This document shows, in pieces, positions 1 to 8,627 of a stretch of DNA of 64,000 nucleotides. The notes beneath the pieces were generated by a model that was not told where the DNA came from, did not search any database, and worked only from the letters and a program-made list of their open reading frames with translations. The translations under genes were made by a program, and so were the position numbers. Location: NCBI GenBank assembly GCA_965250195.1, contig OZ252295.1:1-64000 (forward strand). Direction: 5' to 3'. This DNA comes from CAUZIR01 sp965250195. GTDB taxonomy: Bacteria > Chloroflexota > Dehalococcoidia > Lucifugimonadales > UBA2962. Position 1 is the first letter of the stretch. Each line of letters begins with the position of its first letter.

Positions 1-605
1 TTGACCCGGATGCCATGCGCCGCCCACTCCAAAGCCAGGACGCGGGTCAGCATGTTGAGGGCCGCCTTGGACGAGTTGTAGGCGACTTCGTACTCGAAGG
101 CCTGGGCGGCGTTGTTGGAAGAGATATTTATGATCTTGCCGTAGCCGCGCTCCAACATGCCAGGCGCCACGGCCCGGCAGCCGTACATGACGGCGCTCAG
201 GTTCGTGTCGTAGACAGCATCCCACTCGGAATCGGCGAGCGGGCTGTCGGCGACCCGGCTCACACGAGGAGGACCGACGGGATGGCCGGGAATGGGCACG
301 ATGGGGACGTGTATGTGGACGCCCGCGTTGTTGACGAGGATTTCGATTGGGCCCAGTTCGCGCTCTGTGGCGGCGATTAGGGCGTCGATTTGAGAGGACA
401 CGGTAACGTCGGCGGGCACTGCGACGGACCGGCGGCCCATTGCGTTTATATTTTCGGCGACCGAGTCGATTTCCGGCACGGTGCGGGCGGCGACTGCAAC
501 ATCAGCACCAGCTTCGGCAAGAGTCAGGGCGATGGTGCGACCGATGCCCCGCCCGCCACCGGTGACGAGGGCGACGCGACCGTCAAGGCTGAGTTCGGGG
601 AGCAT
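1..605 (-). CDS. Short-chain dehydrogenase/reductase, C-terminus beyond window start
   Basis: NAD(P)-dependent oxidoreductase of the classical SDR family; the substrate is unknown. Reading the minus strand from an ATG at 605 gives a Rossmann glycine motif (TGGGRGIGR), an NNAG strand, a YNSSK active-site Tyr-x3-Lys, and then ALEWAAHGIRV, where the window ends. About 201 residues are visible, so the C-terminal quarter is missing. It starts 34 bp after the biotin-carrier gene stop, so it may be the last visible gene of that operon. After NNAG it carries an extra Pro-rich segment ending in RVSR. The SDR at 61245 has the same insertion and the same MYGCRAVAP block, so the two are close paralogues. 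The start codon has only a weak ribosome site. Confidence 0.85.
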   Translation of the reverse strand, partial: MLPELSLDGRVALVTGGGRGIGRTIALTLAEAGADVAVAARTVPEIDSVAENINAMGRRSVAVPADVTVSSQIDALIAATERELGPIEILVNNAGVHIHVPIVPIPGHPVGPPRVSRVADSPLADSEWDAVYDTNLSAVMYGCRAVAPGMLERGYGKIINISSNNAAQAFEYEVAYNSSKAALNMLTRVLALEWAAHGIRV

Positions 606-639
606 TTTTTCGATTCCAGCTTTTACGTAGATTCGCCGT

Positions 640-1119
640 CTATTCCAGCGTGACTATGGGGTCGCCGCCCTGCATTTGCTGACCGGTCTCGACGTGCACT
701 TCGCGCACTATACCGGCCCACTCGGCCCGCAGGGTCTGCTGCATTTTCATCGCTTCCAGCACGCAGATTTCGTCGCCAGGGACGACCTGGTCTCCATGTT
801 TGACGGCCACCGAGACGATGACGCCGGGCATGGGCGAGGTGAATGCCTTCACCGGGCCCGCGGCGGCCGCCCCAGATGGCTCCGGGGCGGCCCGAGTCTG
901 CTTGGGCTCGGCAGGGGCGGCAGGAGCAGCAGGCTCCGGGGACGAGGCCGCCGGTAGCGCCGCAGTGGGGGCCGGTTTGGACAGCTCCTGACCTGAAACG
1001 GGGAACGCGACCTGCACCGGCTCCCCGTCGACCTCGACTTCGATGGGGTCGGAGTCGAGGTCGAGCACCTCGACGTCGTGCCAGGTGTCGCCGATCTTGA
1101 TTCTAAGCCTGGTTCCCAT
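640..1119 (-). CDS. Biotin carrier subunit of a Na+-pumping decarboxylase
   Basis: A 159-residue biotinyl-domain protein. Residues about 1-45 form a small beta-rich N-terminal segment, about 50-85 is an Ala/Pro-rich flexible linker, and the C-terminal 70 residues are a biotin/lipoyl hammerhead domain with the EAMKM biotinylation motif (biotin on the Lys) and a preceding PMPG. In the family the swinging biotin carries CO2 from the carboxyltransferase alpha subunit to the membrane beta subunit, where decarboxylation pumps Na+. It lies 12 bp after the beta-subunit gene in the same direction, which supports that role rather than acetyl-CoA carboxylase BCCP. No alpha (carboxyltransferase) gene is visible in the window, so the substrate (oxaloacetate, methylmalonyl-CoA or glutaconyl-CoA) cannot be named. 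Confidence 0.85.
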   Translation of the reverse strand: MGTRLRIKIGDTWHDVEVLDLDSDPIEVEVDGEPVQVAFPVSGQELSKPAPTAALPAASSPEPAAPAAPAEPKQTRAAPEPSGAAAAGPVKAFTSPMPGVIVSVAVKHGDQVVPGDEICVLEAMKMQQTLRAEWAGIVREVHVETGQQMQGGDPIVTLE

Positions 1120-1131
1120 CTCTCTAACGCA

Positions 1132-2292
1132 CTACCTGATCAAGCTGATAAATACGCCCGCGACCACGGCGGACCCGATTATTCCGGCCACGTTCGGACC
1201 CAGGGCGTGGTGGAGCAAAAAGTTTTTCGGATTCTCTTGCTGGCCGATATGGTGCGAGATACGCGCTGCCATAGGTACCGCCGACACTCCAGCCGACCCG
1301 ATCAGCGGGTTGATTTTGTCTTTCGTGAACAGGTTCATGGCCTTGGCGAACAGTATGCCACCCATCGTCCCGCAGGCGAAGGCGACCAGACCCAGGCCCA
1401 ATATGAGCAAGGTGTCGATGGAGAACACGAGGTCGGCCTTTAGCTGGGTGCCGACGGTGAGCATGAGGAATATGGTGGCGATGTTCAGCAGTTCGTTGGA
1501 CGCCGACTCGGTAAGTCGCGGCACTACCCCGCTCTCGCGGAACAGGTTGCCCGCCACCAGCATGGCCACCAATGGCGCGGCCCTGGGCACGACCAACAAG
1601 ATGATTATCATCAGCAAAATGGGGAAGACGAGCTTTTCGACCTTGGAGACTTCCCGCGTCGGCTTCATGACGATCTGGCGCTCTTTCTTGGTCGTCAGGA
1701 GCTTCATTAACGGCGGCTGGATGAATGGCACGGCCGCCATGTAGGTGTAGGCGATGACGGCCGTTATTCCCAGTAGCTCGGGCGCCAGCTTGGCGGACAA
1801 AAAGATCGTGGTCGGACCGTCCGCACCACCGATGATGCCGATGGAGGCGGCCTCGCCCAGGCTGAACCTGCCGGGGTCGAGTTCGGAGATGCCGAGGGCG
1901 CCCCAGAACGCCACGAAGATGCCCACCTGCGCCGCCGCACCCAACAGCAAGGTTTTGGGGTTTGCAATAAGCGGGCTGAAGTCGGTAAGGGCCCCTATGC
2001 CGATGAAGATGATGGGCGGCAAGATGTTCCAAAACGACAACCCGAAGTGGAAGATGACCCCGAGGATGCCCGCGTCCTGTACGCCGGTGCCCTCGGTAGG
2101 CGTGATGGCGATGCCGGTGAGGGGCAGGTTGACGATGACGATGCCCAGACCGATGGGCAGCAGCTCGTATGGCTCCCACTCTCTACGAATGGCGAGATAC
2201 ATCAAGCCTAATCCGATGGCCAGCATGACGATGTTCTGCCAGCCCAGATTGTAGAAACCGGACGACTTTAGGAAGTCGACGAGTTCGGTCAA
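1132..2292 (-). CDS. oadB: Na+-transporting decarboxylase beta subunit (OadB/GcdB type)
   Basis: A 386-residue multi-spanning membrane protein that couples decarboxylation of carboxybiotin to Na+ export. The sequence is almost entirely hydrophobic helices. It carries the conserved GGADGPT segment, whose Asp is implicated in Na+ binding in the Klebsiella enzyme, and IVIVNLP and GTQLK-type loops typical of the family. The length is slightly shorter than the roughly 430 of OadB and matches the shorter methylmalonyl/glutaconyl-type beta chains. The start is TTG at 2292, whose bases overlap the TGA stop of the upstream gamma gene (TTGA), so the two are translationally coupled. It probably generates a sodium motive force. 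The exact carboxylic acid substrate cannot be read from this subunit. Confidence 0.9.
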   Translation of the reverse strand: MTELVDFLKSSGFYNLGWQNIVMLAIGLGLMYLAIRREWEPYELLPIGLGIVIVNLPLTGIAITPTEGTGVQDAGILGVIFHFGLSFWNILPPIIFIGIGALTDFSPLIANPKTLLLGAAAQVGIFVAFWGALGISELDPGRFSLGEAASIGIIGGADGPTTIFLSAKLAPELLGITAVIAYTYMAAVPFIQPPLMKLLTTKKERQIVMKPTREVSKVEKLVFPILLMIIILLVVPRAAPLVAMLVAGNLFRESGVVPRLTESASNELLNIATIFLMLTVGTQLKADLVFSIDTLLILGLGLVAFACGTMGGILFAKAMNLFTKDKINPLIGSAGVSAVPMAARISHHIGQQENPKNFLLHHALGPNVAGIIGSAVVAGVFISLIR

Positions 2293-2600
2293 CTCAAAGC
2301 CTCCTGGTCCCCCACTATCTCGCTGCCGGAAGTGAGCACGCCGACTGCGACTACGGCAGCCATTGCCCGCCGGTCACGAAGAGAGTCGGCGGCGGCCAGG
2401 GCCAGCTCGGCCTGCTCGGCGCGCTCTGCCTGACGGCGCAGGACGCGCCTGGCCACGAAACCCATGACGATCAGGATTATGAGCAAGGCCGTCAAAAGCG
2501 CGAACGCGGTCCCTGCGCCTATGGCGGTGGTTATCGCGGCCTCTTGTAAAGACGTCTCTTCGATGGCGTGACTCCACTGCGAGAGATGGACTTTCCACAA
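2289..2600 (-). CDS. Small gamma-type membrane subunit of the Na+ decarboxylase
   Basis: A 103-residue protein with one strong transmembrane helix (about residues 22-48, ending VMGFVARRV) followed by a charged, Ala-rich cytosolic tail rich in Arg and Glu. That layout fits OadG-family gamma subunits, which assemble the alpha and beta chains. It is the first gene of the minus-strand cluster gamma-beta-biotin carrier. The start is uncertain: the longest frame begins at a TTG (2600) without a convincing ribosome site, and no ATG precedes the membrane helix. The sequence alone is weakly diagnostic, so the call rests mainly on topology and position beside the beta subunit. Confidence 0.6.
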   Translation of the reverse strand: MWKVHLSQWSHAIEETSLQEAAITTAIGAGTAFALLTALLIILIVMGFVARRVLRRQAERAEQAELALAAADSLRDRRAMAAVVAVGVLTSGSEIVGDQEALS

Positions 2601-2792
2601 TTCGGGCGACTCGCACGCCTACCGGGGCTGCCTACCTCGGCTACGGGCGCAAATACGCACCCAAACCTGCCCGGATAGCGACGTGCGGCGGTCGTGATTC
2701 TACACCAAGGCCCTCTCGCCAGCTACAGAGCCCGACCGATCTCCCAACGCCATAACTGAGGCCTGCGGCTGGTATCACCGGGGTTCGGGGCA

Positions 2793-2798
2793 TATAAT
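2793..2798 (+). promoter_or_regulatory. Candidate -10 element for the pxp operon
   Basis: A perfect TATAAT lies about 48 bp before the pxpA start codon in the 245-bp space between the divergent decarboxylase and 5-oxoprolinase operons. The matching -35 (TGGTAT, about 17 bp upstream) is poor. I see no other gene, RNA or clear repeat in this spacer. Confidence 0.45.
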
Positions 2799-2845
2799 CA
2801 GTCTCTCTTATCGGACTCTCTTCAGAGATGTCATAAGGGGGGAAC

Positions 2846-3628
2846 ATGAGCGCCGACGCCGCCTCACACAAACGAATAGACTTCAACTCCGATATTGGCG
2901 AGAGCTTCGGCTCTTACAAGTTGGGCCTCGACGAAGACGTCATCGACTGCATCAGCTCGGCTAACGTTGCCTGCGGCTTCCACGCCGGCGATCCAGTCTG
3001 GATGCGACACACGGTGGAGCTGGCGGAGAGCCGCGGCGTGGGCATCGGCGCGCACCCGGCGTTTCCCGATCTGCGCGGCTTCGGCAGGCGGAATATGCAC
3101 ATCGACCCGCAAGAGGTCAGGGACGACGTCGTCTACCAGATTGGGGCCCTCACCGCCTTTACCCGCGACAAGAAGCTGCAGCACGTCAAGCCGCACGGCG
3201 CGATGTACAACATGGCGGTCGCCGACGAGTCTCTGGCCCGCGCCATTTGCGAGGCGATTCTCTCGGTCGACCCGGACCTGATACTGCTGGCGCTGTCGGG
3301 CTCTCGCTGGGTGGAGATTGCTGAGGAAATGGGGCTCCGGGTAGCGAGAGAGGTGTTCGCGGACCGGGCACTGATGCCGGATGGCACGCTGGCGCCCCGC
3401 TCGCAACCGGGCGCGGTGCTGCACGACCCCGAGCAGATCGCGGAACGCAGCCTGCGCATGGCGACCGAAGGCGTCATTGAGGCGGTGGACGGCTCACAGG
3501 TCGAGGTGAGGGCCGACAGTATCTGCCTGCACGGAGATACGCCGGGCGCAGTAGAGATGGCGCGCCGAGTGCGAAGCGCCCTGGAGGCCGACGGTGTCGA
3601 GATTGCGCCTCTGAAAGACCTGGTCTAA
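2846..3628 (+). CDS. pxpA: 5-oxoprolinase subunit A (LamB/YcsF family)
   Basis: A 260-residue protein of the LamB/YcsF family, one of three subunits of the prokaryotic ATP-dependent 5-oxoprolinase that opens pyroglutamate to glutamate. The family signature is clear: FNSDIGESFG near residue 13, ANVACGFHAGDP, GAHPAFPDLRGFGRR, and VKPHGAMYN. The ATG at 2846 follows a purine-rich ribosome site (aggggggaac). It is the first gene of pxpA-pxpB-pxpC with a 5-bp gap to pxpB, the standard order, which makes the assignment firm. The role is probably repair or salvage of spontaneously formed 5-oxoproline. Confidence 0.95.
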   Translation: MSADAASHKRIDFNSDIGESFGSYKLGLDEDVIDCISSANVACGFHAGDPVWMRHTVELAESRGVGIGAHPAFPDLRGFGRRNMHIDPQEVRDDVVYQIGALTAFTRDKKLQHVKPHGAMYNMAVADESLARAICEAILSVDPDLILLALSGSRWVEIAEEMGLRVAREVFADRALMPDGTLAPRSQPGAVLHDPEQIAERSLRMATEGVIEAVDGSQVEVRADSICLHGDTPGAVEMARRVRSALEADGVEIAPLKDLV

Positions 3629-3633
3629 GTCGT

Positions 3634-4413
3634 ATGCACGCAGCGCCCCGATTTTCCGAGGCCGGCGACCGGGCACTGGTCGTGGAGGTCGGCGACTCGA
3701 TCGACATACCTACGAACGACCGGGTTCGCAGCCTGATGCTCGCGGTCGAGGCCCTGAACGCACCGGGCATCAGGGACCTGGTGCCGTCTTACCGGTCGCT
3801 GTTGATCGCCTACGACCCGACCCGCACCGATCACGACAGCCTCGTCGCGATCGTCGCCGGTGCCCATCGCGACATCAGCACAGCCAAGATCGACGCACCC
3901 AGGGTCGTTACGCTGCCCACGCTTTACGGTGGGGATCGCGGCCCGGACCTGGCGTACGTGGCCGAGCACGCAGGGATCACCGAAGCCGAGGTGGTGGACC
4001 TGCACAGCGGCACCGATTATCGCGTCTACATGATCGGCTTCGCGCCAGGCTTTCCCTACCTGGGAGGCCTTTCAGAAAAGATCGCCTCACCAAGGCTGGA
4101 AACCCCGCGCGTTCGCATCCCAGCCGGTTCCGTCGGAATAGCAGAGTCTCAAACGGGCGTCTACCCGTCGGCCAGTCCGGGCGGATGGCGCTTGATCGGT
4201 CGCATGCCGGTGCGGCTGTTCGAACCCGACCGCGACCCCCCTTCCCTTGTGGTCGCCGGTGACTACATCAGGTTTTCCGCACTCGGATCTGAAGCCGAGT
4301 ACAAGGCCCTCCAATCGGCAGTGGCCTCGGGCGACTACGCACCCGAAACGGAGCCCCTACCCGACCCCGCACCCCCCGAACTCCCGGGGTCCCCTGGGCC
4401 CGAGTTCGCTTGA
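3634..4413 (+). CDS. pxpB: 5-oxoprolinase subunit B (KipI family)
   Basis: A 259-residue KipI/allophanate-hydrolase-subunit-1 family protein. Recognisable features are the N-terminal GDRALVVEVGD segment, the central YMIGFAPGFPYLGGL motif, RIPAGSVGIAESQTGVYP, and PGGWRLIGR near the C-terminus. In the 5-oxoprolinase complex PxpB and PxpC form the part that phosphorylates and hydrolyses the lactam ring. The gene lies between pxpA and pxpC. The C-terminal 25 residues are Pro-rich and probably disordered. The ATG at 3634 is used, directly after the pxpA stop. Confidence 0.94.
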   Translation: MHAAPRFSEAGDRALVVEVGDSIDIPTNDRVRSLMLAVEALNAPGIRDLVPSYRSLLIAYDPTRTDHDSLVAIVAGAHRDISTAKIDAPRVVTLPTLYGGDRGPDLAYVAEHAGITEAEVVDLHSGTDYRVYMIGFAPGFPYLGGLSEKIASPRLETPRVRIPAGSVGIAESQTGVYPSASPGGWRLIGRMPVRLFEPDRDPPSLVVAGDYIRFSALGSEAEYKALQSAVASGDYAPETEPLPDPAPPELPGSPGPEFA

Positions 4414-4441
4414 TGCGGAGACGGACTTGAACCACGCCTTT

Positions 4442-5542
4442 ATGGAGGCCCTTGAACCAGGGTTGCTAACGACCGTCCAGGACACGGGTCGCTATGGCTT
4501 CCAGCGCTTCGGGGTCCCGGTGTCGGGGGCGATGGACCCATTTTCGCTGCGCGCGGCCAATGTGCTGGTGGGAAACGACCAGGATGCGGCCTGTTTGGAG
4601 ATGACGGTCGTCGGCCCCCGCATTCGGTTTCTCGAAGACACTCTCATTGCTATCACGGGTGCCGACCTGGCGATCGCCATCGACGGCGAACGGATGCGCC
4701 GCTGGCAGGCGATCCACGTCGAGAAGGGCTCGGTGCTAACGTCCGGCGGCATGGTCGACGGGATGCGGGCCTACCTGGCGATCGACGGGGGCATCGACGT
4801 GCCCGAGGTCATGGGCAGCCGCTCTACTTATGTCACCAGTCGTATCGGTGGCCTGAGGGGCAGGCCGCTGAAGGCGGGTGACGTCCTCAGGGCGCTGCCT
4901 TCGGACCCGTCCAGGCGCCATGACGAGCGGGCGCTGCCGGAGGACCTGGAGCCAGTACATTACGGCCACTCTCACGTCATCAGGACGATTGTCGGACCCC
5001 AGGCGGATGCCTTTACGCCCGGCGCCCTGGAGACGCTGTTCGACTCTCGCTATTCGGTTTCCAATGACTCCGACAGGGTTGGCTACCGTTTGGAAGGGCC
5101 GCACCTGCGGCACGAGGCCGGCGCCGACATAATCTCCGACGGCAGTCCGGCAGGTGCTATCCAAGTGCCCGCCGACGGCATGCCCATCGTTTTGATGGCG
5201 GACCGGGGCCCCACCGGCGGCTACGCCAAGATTGCAACAGTGATTTCTACGGACTTGGGCCGATTGGCGCAGGCGCGGCCAGGCGACACGATCAGCTTTA
5301 GGCAGGTCACGGTGGCGCAGGCCAACTCCGCGCTGTTGGAGCAGGAAGCCATTCTGTACTCGCTCGACCCGGAACTGCTTTCCCACGCGCCCGAGGCCGT
5401 GGTGCAGGCGCTCTCGGCGTCAGACGGGACGCCGTCTCCGGCACTTCGGGAGACGGAGCTGCCACACCTCGAGACCCGTGTCGCACAGGCGACTGTCGGA
5501 GGCCATACGGTCGAAGTCGAGATCATGATCGAGCGGGACTGA
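4442..5542 (+). CDS. pxpC: 5-oxoprolinase subunit C (KipA family)
   Basis: A 366-residue KipA/allophanate-hydrolase-subunit-2 family protein, partner of PxpB. Characteristic segments are EPGLLTTVQDTGRYGFQRFGVPVSGAMDP at the start, AAYL-type AYLAIDGGIDVP, SDRVGYRLEG, and the late GPTGGYAKIATV motif. The frame is open from 4247, but that extension is shared with the 3' end of pxpB. The ATG at 4442 places the conserved EPGLLTTVQD block at the N-terminus as in homologues and leaves a 28-bp gap after pxpB. Roughly 20 residues after the last conserved block form an extra charged C-terminal tail. Confidence 0.93.
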   Translation: MEALEPGLLTTVQDTGRYGFQRFGVPVSGAMDPFSLRAANVLVGNDQDAACLEMTVVGPRIRFLEDTLIAITGADLAIAIDGERMRRWQAIHVEKGSVLTSGGMVDGMRAYLAIDGGIDVPEVMGSRSTYVTSRIGGLRGRPLKAGDVLRALPSDPSRRHDERALPEDLEPVHYGHSHVIRTIVGPQADAFTPGALETLFDSRYSVSNDSDRVGYRLEGPHLRHEAGADIISDGSPAGAIQVPADGMPIVLMADRGPTGGYAKIATVISTDLGRLAQARPGDTISFRQVTVAQANSALLEQEAILYSLDPELLSHAPEAVVQALSASDGTPSPALRETELPHLETRVAQATVGGHTVEVEIMIERD

Positions 5543-5546
5543 CCCG

Positions 5547-6167
5547 TTGGCCTGGCTCACCGATTTGTCGGAGTGGCTGCTGGGGTTCGCCGAAAGCGGC
5601 TGGGCCGTCGGCATTCTCTTTGTCTCGACGTTCACCGAGTCGATTTTCAACCCCATACCCCCGGACCCCCTGCTAATAGCAGTCGCGGTCGCCCAGCCTA
5701 ACAACGCGATATGGCTGGCGCTGCTTGCGACGGTCGCCTCGGTGGCCGGGGCCTTTGTCGGACATTGGCTGGGGGGCCGCATCGGACGGCCCATAGCGGA
5801 GCGCCTTTTCCCGGAAAAGTACATAGTCCGAGGTGAGGAGCTGTTCGAGCGCTACGGTGTGTGGGCGGTGCTTATCGCGGCGTTCACCCCGGTGCCGTAC
5901 AAGGTTTTCGCCATTCTCGCCGGGGTCCTGGGGTTCGACCGCAGGCTGTTTTTGATCGCGTCGCTCATAGGTAGAGGCGCGCGGTTCCTGCTGATCGGCG
6001 GCCTGATTATGGCCTACGGCGATGAGATCGAGTCGTTCGTCGAAAACAACCTGACGTGGATTACCGGGGCGGCGGGAACAGCGCTGCTCGGGGCCGTCGC
6101 CGCGTTCGTGGTCTACCGGGTCTGGCGGGCTCGGCGGCCTGCGACAGGGGGCGAGCCGGCTAGTTAG
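5547..6167 (+). CDS. DedA/VTT-family membrane protein (YqaA-like)
   Basis: A 206-residue integral membrane protein with about five hydrophobic segments. Family marks are FTESIFNPIPPDPLLIA near residues 28-44 (re-entrant loop glutamate and prolines), a GHWLGGRIGR turn, and FTPVPYKVFAILAG, the F/Y-x-P-x-P-x-K re-entrant loop typical of VTT proteins. Relatives act in lipid scrambling or flipping and membrane homeostasis. It starts at TTG 5547, 4 bp after the pxpC stop, so it is probably co-transcribed with pxpABC although no functional link is known. Its end overlaps the convergent comM-like gene by 8 bp. Confidence 0.85.
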   Translation: MAWLTDLSEWLLGFAESGWAVGILFVSTFTESIFNPIPPDPLLIAVAVAQPNNAIWLALLATVASVAGAFVGHWLGGRIGRPIAERLFPEKYIVRGEELFERYGVWAVLIAAFTPVPYKVFAILAGVLGFDRRLFLIASLIGRGARFLLIGGLIMAYGDEIESFVENNLTWITGAAGTALLGAVAAFVVYRVWRARRPATGGEPAS

Positions 6168-7701
6168 AACCCTGGCTGAACGAAGTCGGCCGGTATTGCA
6201 GCGCCTCGGCCACGTGGGGGAGACCGATGTCGGGCTCGCCTGAGCGGTCGGCGATGGTGCGAGCGACTTTGAGCACCCGGTGGAAGCCGCGCGCCGACAG
6301 GTGCATCTGGCGCATGGCGGCCTGAAGAAGGCCCTTGGCCGACTCCTCGGGCTGACAGAACTCCCACACCTGCTGCGGACCCATGTCGGCGTTGGCGACC
6401 ATGCCGCTGCCGGTCAGCCGTGTTTGTTGGAGACGCCGGGCCATCTCTATCCGGTCGCGCACGGCGTCGCCGGATTCGGCGATCGGCTCGGCAACAAGTT
6501 TTTCGTAATCGACCCTGGGCACTTCTACGAACACGTCAATGCGATCCAGCAATGGCCCGCTGACACGCCTGTTGTAGCGGCTGATCTCGGACGGCTTGCA
6601 GGTGCATTCCTTGATCGGGTCGGAAGCGAAACCGCATGGACAGGGGTTCATGGCGGCGACGAGCATGAAGTTCGCAGGGAATGTCACCGAGCCCTGGGCG
6701 CGAGAAATGGTCACCACTTTGTCTTCCATTGGCTGGCGCAGGACTTCGAGCGACGAATGGCCGGACTCCGGCAGCTCGTCCAAAAACAGGACTCCCCTGT
6801 GACTGAGGGTTATCTCTCCCGGTCGGGGGATGCGCCCTCCGCCCACAAGCCCCGCTCCCGAGATAGTGTAGTGAGGGGAGCGGACGGGCCGATGCGTTAT
6901 CAACGGAGAAGCGTTGGGTAAAAGGCCGCTGACGGAGTAGATCTTCGTCACGTCCAACGCTTCTGCATTGGTGAGCGTGCGCATGAGGGACGGCAGCGCC
7001 CTGGCGAGCAGGGTTTTTCCACTCCCCGGCGGGCCGCTCATGAGCACGTTGTGGCCCCCCGCGGCCGAGACTTCCAGGGCCCGTTTGGCATGCTCCTGGC
7101 CCCGGATGCTGGCGAGGTCGACCGCGCCGTCGGTACCCGGCCCGGCCCCGTTTGCCGAGGGTCTCTCCTGGGCTGCGACCGGGGTTATTGGGGCTTCTCC
7201 CCGCAGGTGGGCGACGACCTGCGATAGGTTGCCTACGGGCAGAACGCTTATCCCCTCTACCAACGCCGCCTCGGGCACGTCGTCGGCGGGGACGAAGACG
7301 GTGGATATGTCCTGGTCTTTGGCCACCGCGACCATCGGCAGCATTGCCTGGGTGTGCCTTGCCGCTCCGTCGAGCGAAAGTTCTCCGAGAAACATGGCGT
7401 CCTGGGGGATGCTTGGTAGCTGGCCGGACCCGAGCAGCAGCCCGACGGCTATGGGCAGGTCGTAGGCCGGGGCCTCTTTGCGCAGGTCGGCGGGAGCGAG
7501 GTTAACGGTGATCCGGCGCATGGGGAACTCGAAGCCGGAGTTGCGGATGGCCGCACGCACGCGCTCTTTCGCCTCCTGCACGGCCGCGTCTGGAAGCCCG
7601 ACGATAGTGAACGCGGGCAGGCCGGGGGAGATGTCTACCTCGGCCTCAACGACAAAGCCGTCGAGGCCGACGACCGCGCACGTCTTCGCACGCGCCAACA
7701 T
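6160..7701 (-). CDS. comM: YifB/ComM family Mg-chelatase-like AAA+ ATPase
   Basis: A 513-residue AAA+ protein with three parts: an N-terminal ChlI-type domain (about 1-165; VVGLDGFVVEAEVDISPGLPAFTIVGLPD), a central ATPase with Walker A GPPGSGKT (about residue 225) and Walker B LFLDELPE, and a C-terminal Mg-chelatase-type domain (RGFHRVLKVARTIADRSG). Several cysteines in CPCGFASDPIKECTC suggest the metal-binding insert seen in the family. ComM is a helicase that promotes branch migration during natural transformation in Vibrio and Haemophilus, but many non-competent bacteria have it. The gene ends tail-to-tail with the DedA-like gene, overlapping it by 8 bp. Confidence 0.93.
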   Translation of the reverse strand: MLARAKTCAVVGLDGFVVEAEVDISPGLPAFTIVGLPDAAVQEAKERVRAAIRNSGFEFPMRRITVNLAPADLRKEAPAYDLPIAVGLLLGSGQLPSIPQDAMFLGELSLDGAARHTQAMLPMVAVAKDQDISTVFVPADDVPEAALVEGISVLPVGNLSQVVAHLRGEAPITPVAAQERPSANGAGPGTDGAVDLASIRGQEHAKRALEVSAAGGHNVLMSGPPGSGKTLLARALPSLMRTLTNAEALDVTKIYSVSGLLPNASPLITHRPVRSPHYTISGAGLVGGGRIPRPGEITLSHRGVLFLDELPESGHSSLEVLRQPMEDKVVTISRAQGSVTFPANFMLVAAMNPCPCGFASDPIKECTCKPSEISRYNRRVSGPLLDRIDVFVEVPRVDYEKLVAEPIAESGDAVRDRIEMARRLQQTRLTGSGMVANADMGPQQVWEFCQPEESAKGLLQAAMRQMHLSARGFHRVLKVARTIADRSGEPDIGLPHVAEALQYRPTSFSQGSN

Positions 7702-7750
7702 GCTCTAGCGACCCTTTGCGTTGATGCTGATGCCGTTCACGGGGCATATG

Positions 7751-8587
7751 TTACACATCGGCGCGCAGCCGGGAGATTACGGCCGGGTCGAACGGGAGAT
7801 GGTCGATGTCGGCCCGCGGCCAGGGCTCCATTTCCGGCACGGGTATCGGCAGCAGGTCGATCATGCGGTCGTAGACGAACTCCGCGATGGCCGGAAGCGA
7901 AGCGACGTCCTCGGCGTTGTATCGCACGAGGGTGTCGCGCGCACCGCGCTCGCCGTCTTCCCACATGCGCCACAGCCGCACAGCGTCGGCCCCATCCAGA
8001 CCGGTCAGTTCACCGCGGTCGAGGCCAATGCGGCGCTCTGCGACTTTTAGGCCGCCTCTGTAACCCAATCGGCGCAGGGGCCACATGAGGTCGATGTGGG
8101 CTTTTTCATCGAACATGGGCCGCCCGAAGAAGTGCTCCAGAAACGGCATGTCAAACGACTTGCCGTTGAATGAAAGCAACAACTGGTATCGGGCCAGGGC
8201 CGAAGGAAAGTCGCGCAAATTCTCCCCGGACACGTAGGCAGTGAAGCCGTCTCTGTCGAACACGCCGACGAGGGTGACGTCCGAGTCGCGGGCCGAGAGT
8301 CCCGTCGTCTCGATGTCGACGAACGCGGCACGGTCCCGGAAGTGGGGGTAGAGCCGCCACCGCTCCGACGGCGGCAGCATCCGATCGAAGAACGCGGCGT
8401 CGCCGTCAGCGAGTTTCGTCTCGCACTCGGTCAGCAGGCTCTCCAACTCGGTCCTCATTGGCGCGACTTTGGCCGGGAGTTCGGACGCTGAGTGGAACTG
8501 GTCCCAGGTCTGGATACCGAGTGCCCAGATCTCTTCTTCCAGCGCTTCGCCGATGCCGGGCAGGTGGATGAATGTGTTACGAATCAA
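7751..8587 (-). CDS. YprB-like ribonuclease H-fold exonuclease
   Basis: A 278-residue protein with an N-terminal helix-hairpin-helix-like segment (HLPGIGEALEEEIWALGI, residues 8-25) followed by a DEDD-type RNase H-fold nuclease domain. The predicted metal ligands are visible: FVDIETTGL (D and E), NGKSFD (D) and YNAEDVASL (D). This arrangement matches the RNase_H_2/YprB family, whose cellular substrate is not settled. The start is a TTG at 8587 close to the divergent VanZ-like gene (41-bp spacer). It lies 49 bp upstream of comM on the same strand and could share its transcript, which would group two DNA-processing proteins. Confidence 0.82.
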   Translation of the reverse strand: MIRNTFIHLPGIGEALEEEIWALGIQTWDQFHSASELPAKVAPMRTELESLLTECETKLADGDAAFFDRMLPPSERWRLYPHFRDRAAFVDIETTGLSARDSDVTLVGVFDRDGFTAYVSGENLRDFPSALARYQLLLSFNGKSFDMPFLEHFFGRPMFDEKAHIDLMWPLRRLGYRGGLKVAERRIGLDRGELTGLDGADAVRLWRMWEDGERGARDTLVRYNAEDVASLPAIAEFVYDRMIDLLPIPVPEMEPWPRADIDHLPFDPAVISRLRADV

Positions 8588-8627
8588 TTTGGGATAACCT
8601 CAGGAGATCCCAAGAATAAATGTTCTA

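Noticed and set aside
1124..2179. 351-codon minus-strand frame rich in Arg and His
   Set aside because: Out-of-frame shadow of the oadB-like gene; no hydrophobic pattern or motif.
2641..2886. Minus-strand ORF of 81 codons upstream of and overlapping pxpA
   Set aside because: Arg/Pro/Gly-rich with no family pattern; it covers the pxp promoter and start. Treated as a chance frame.
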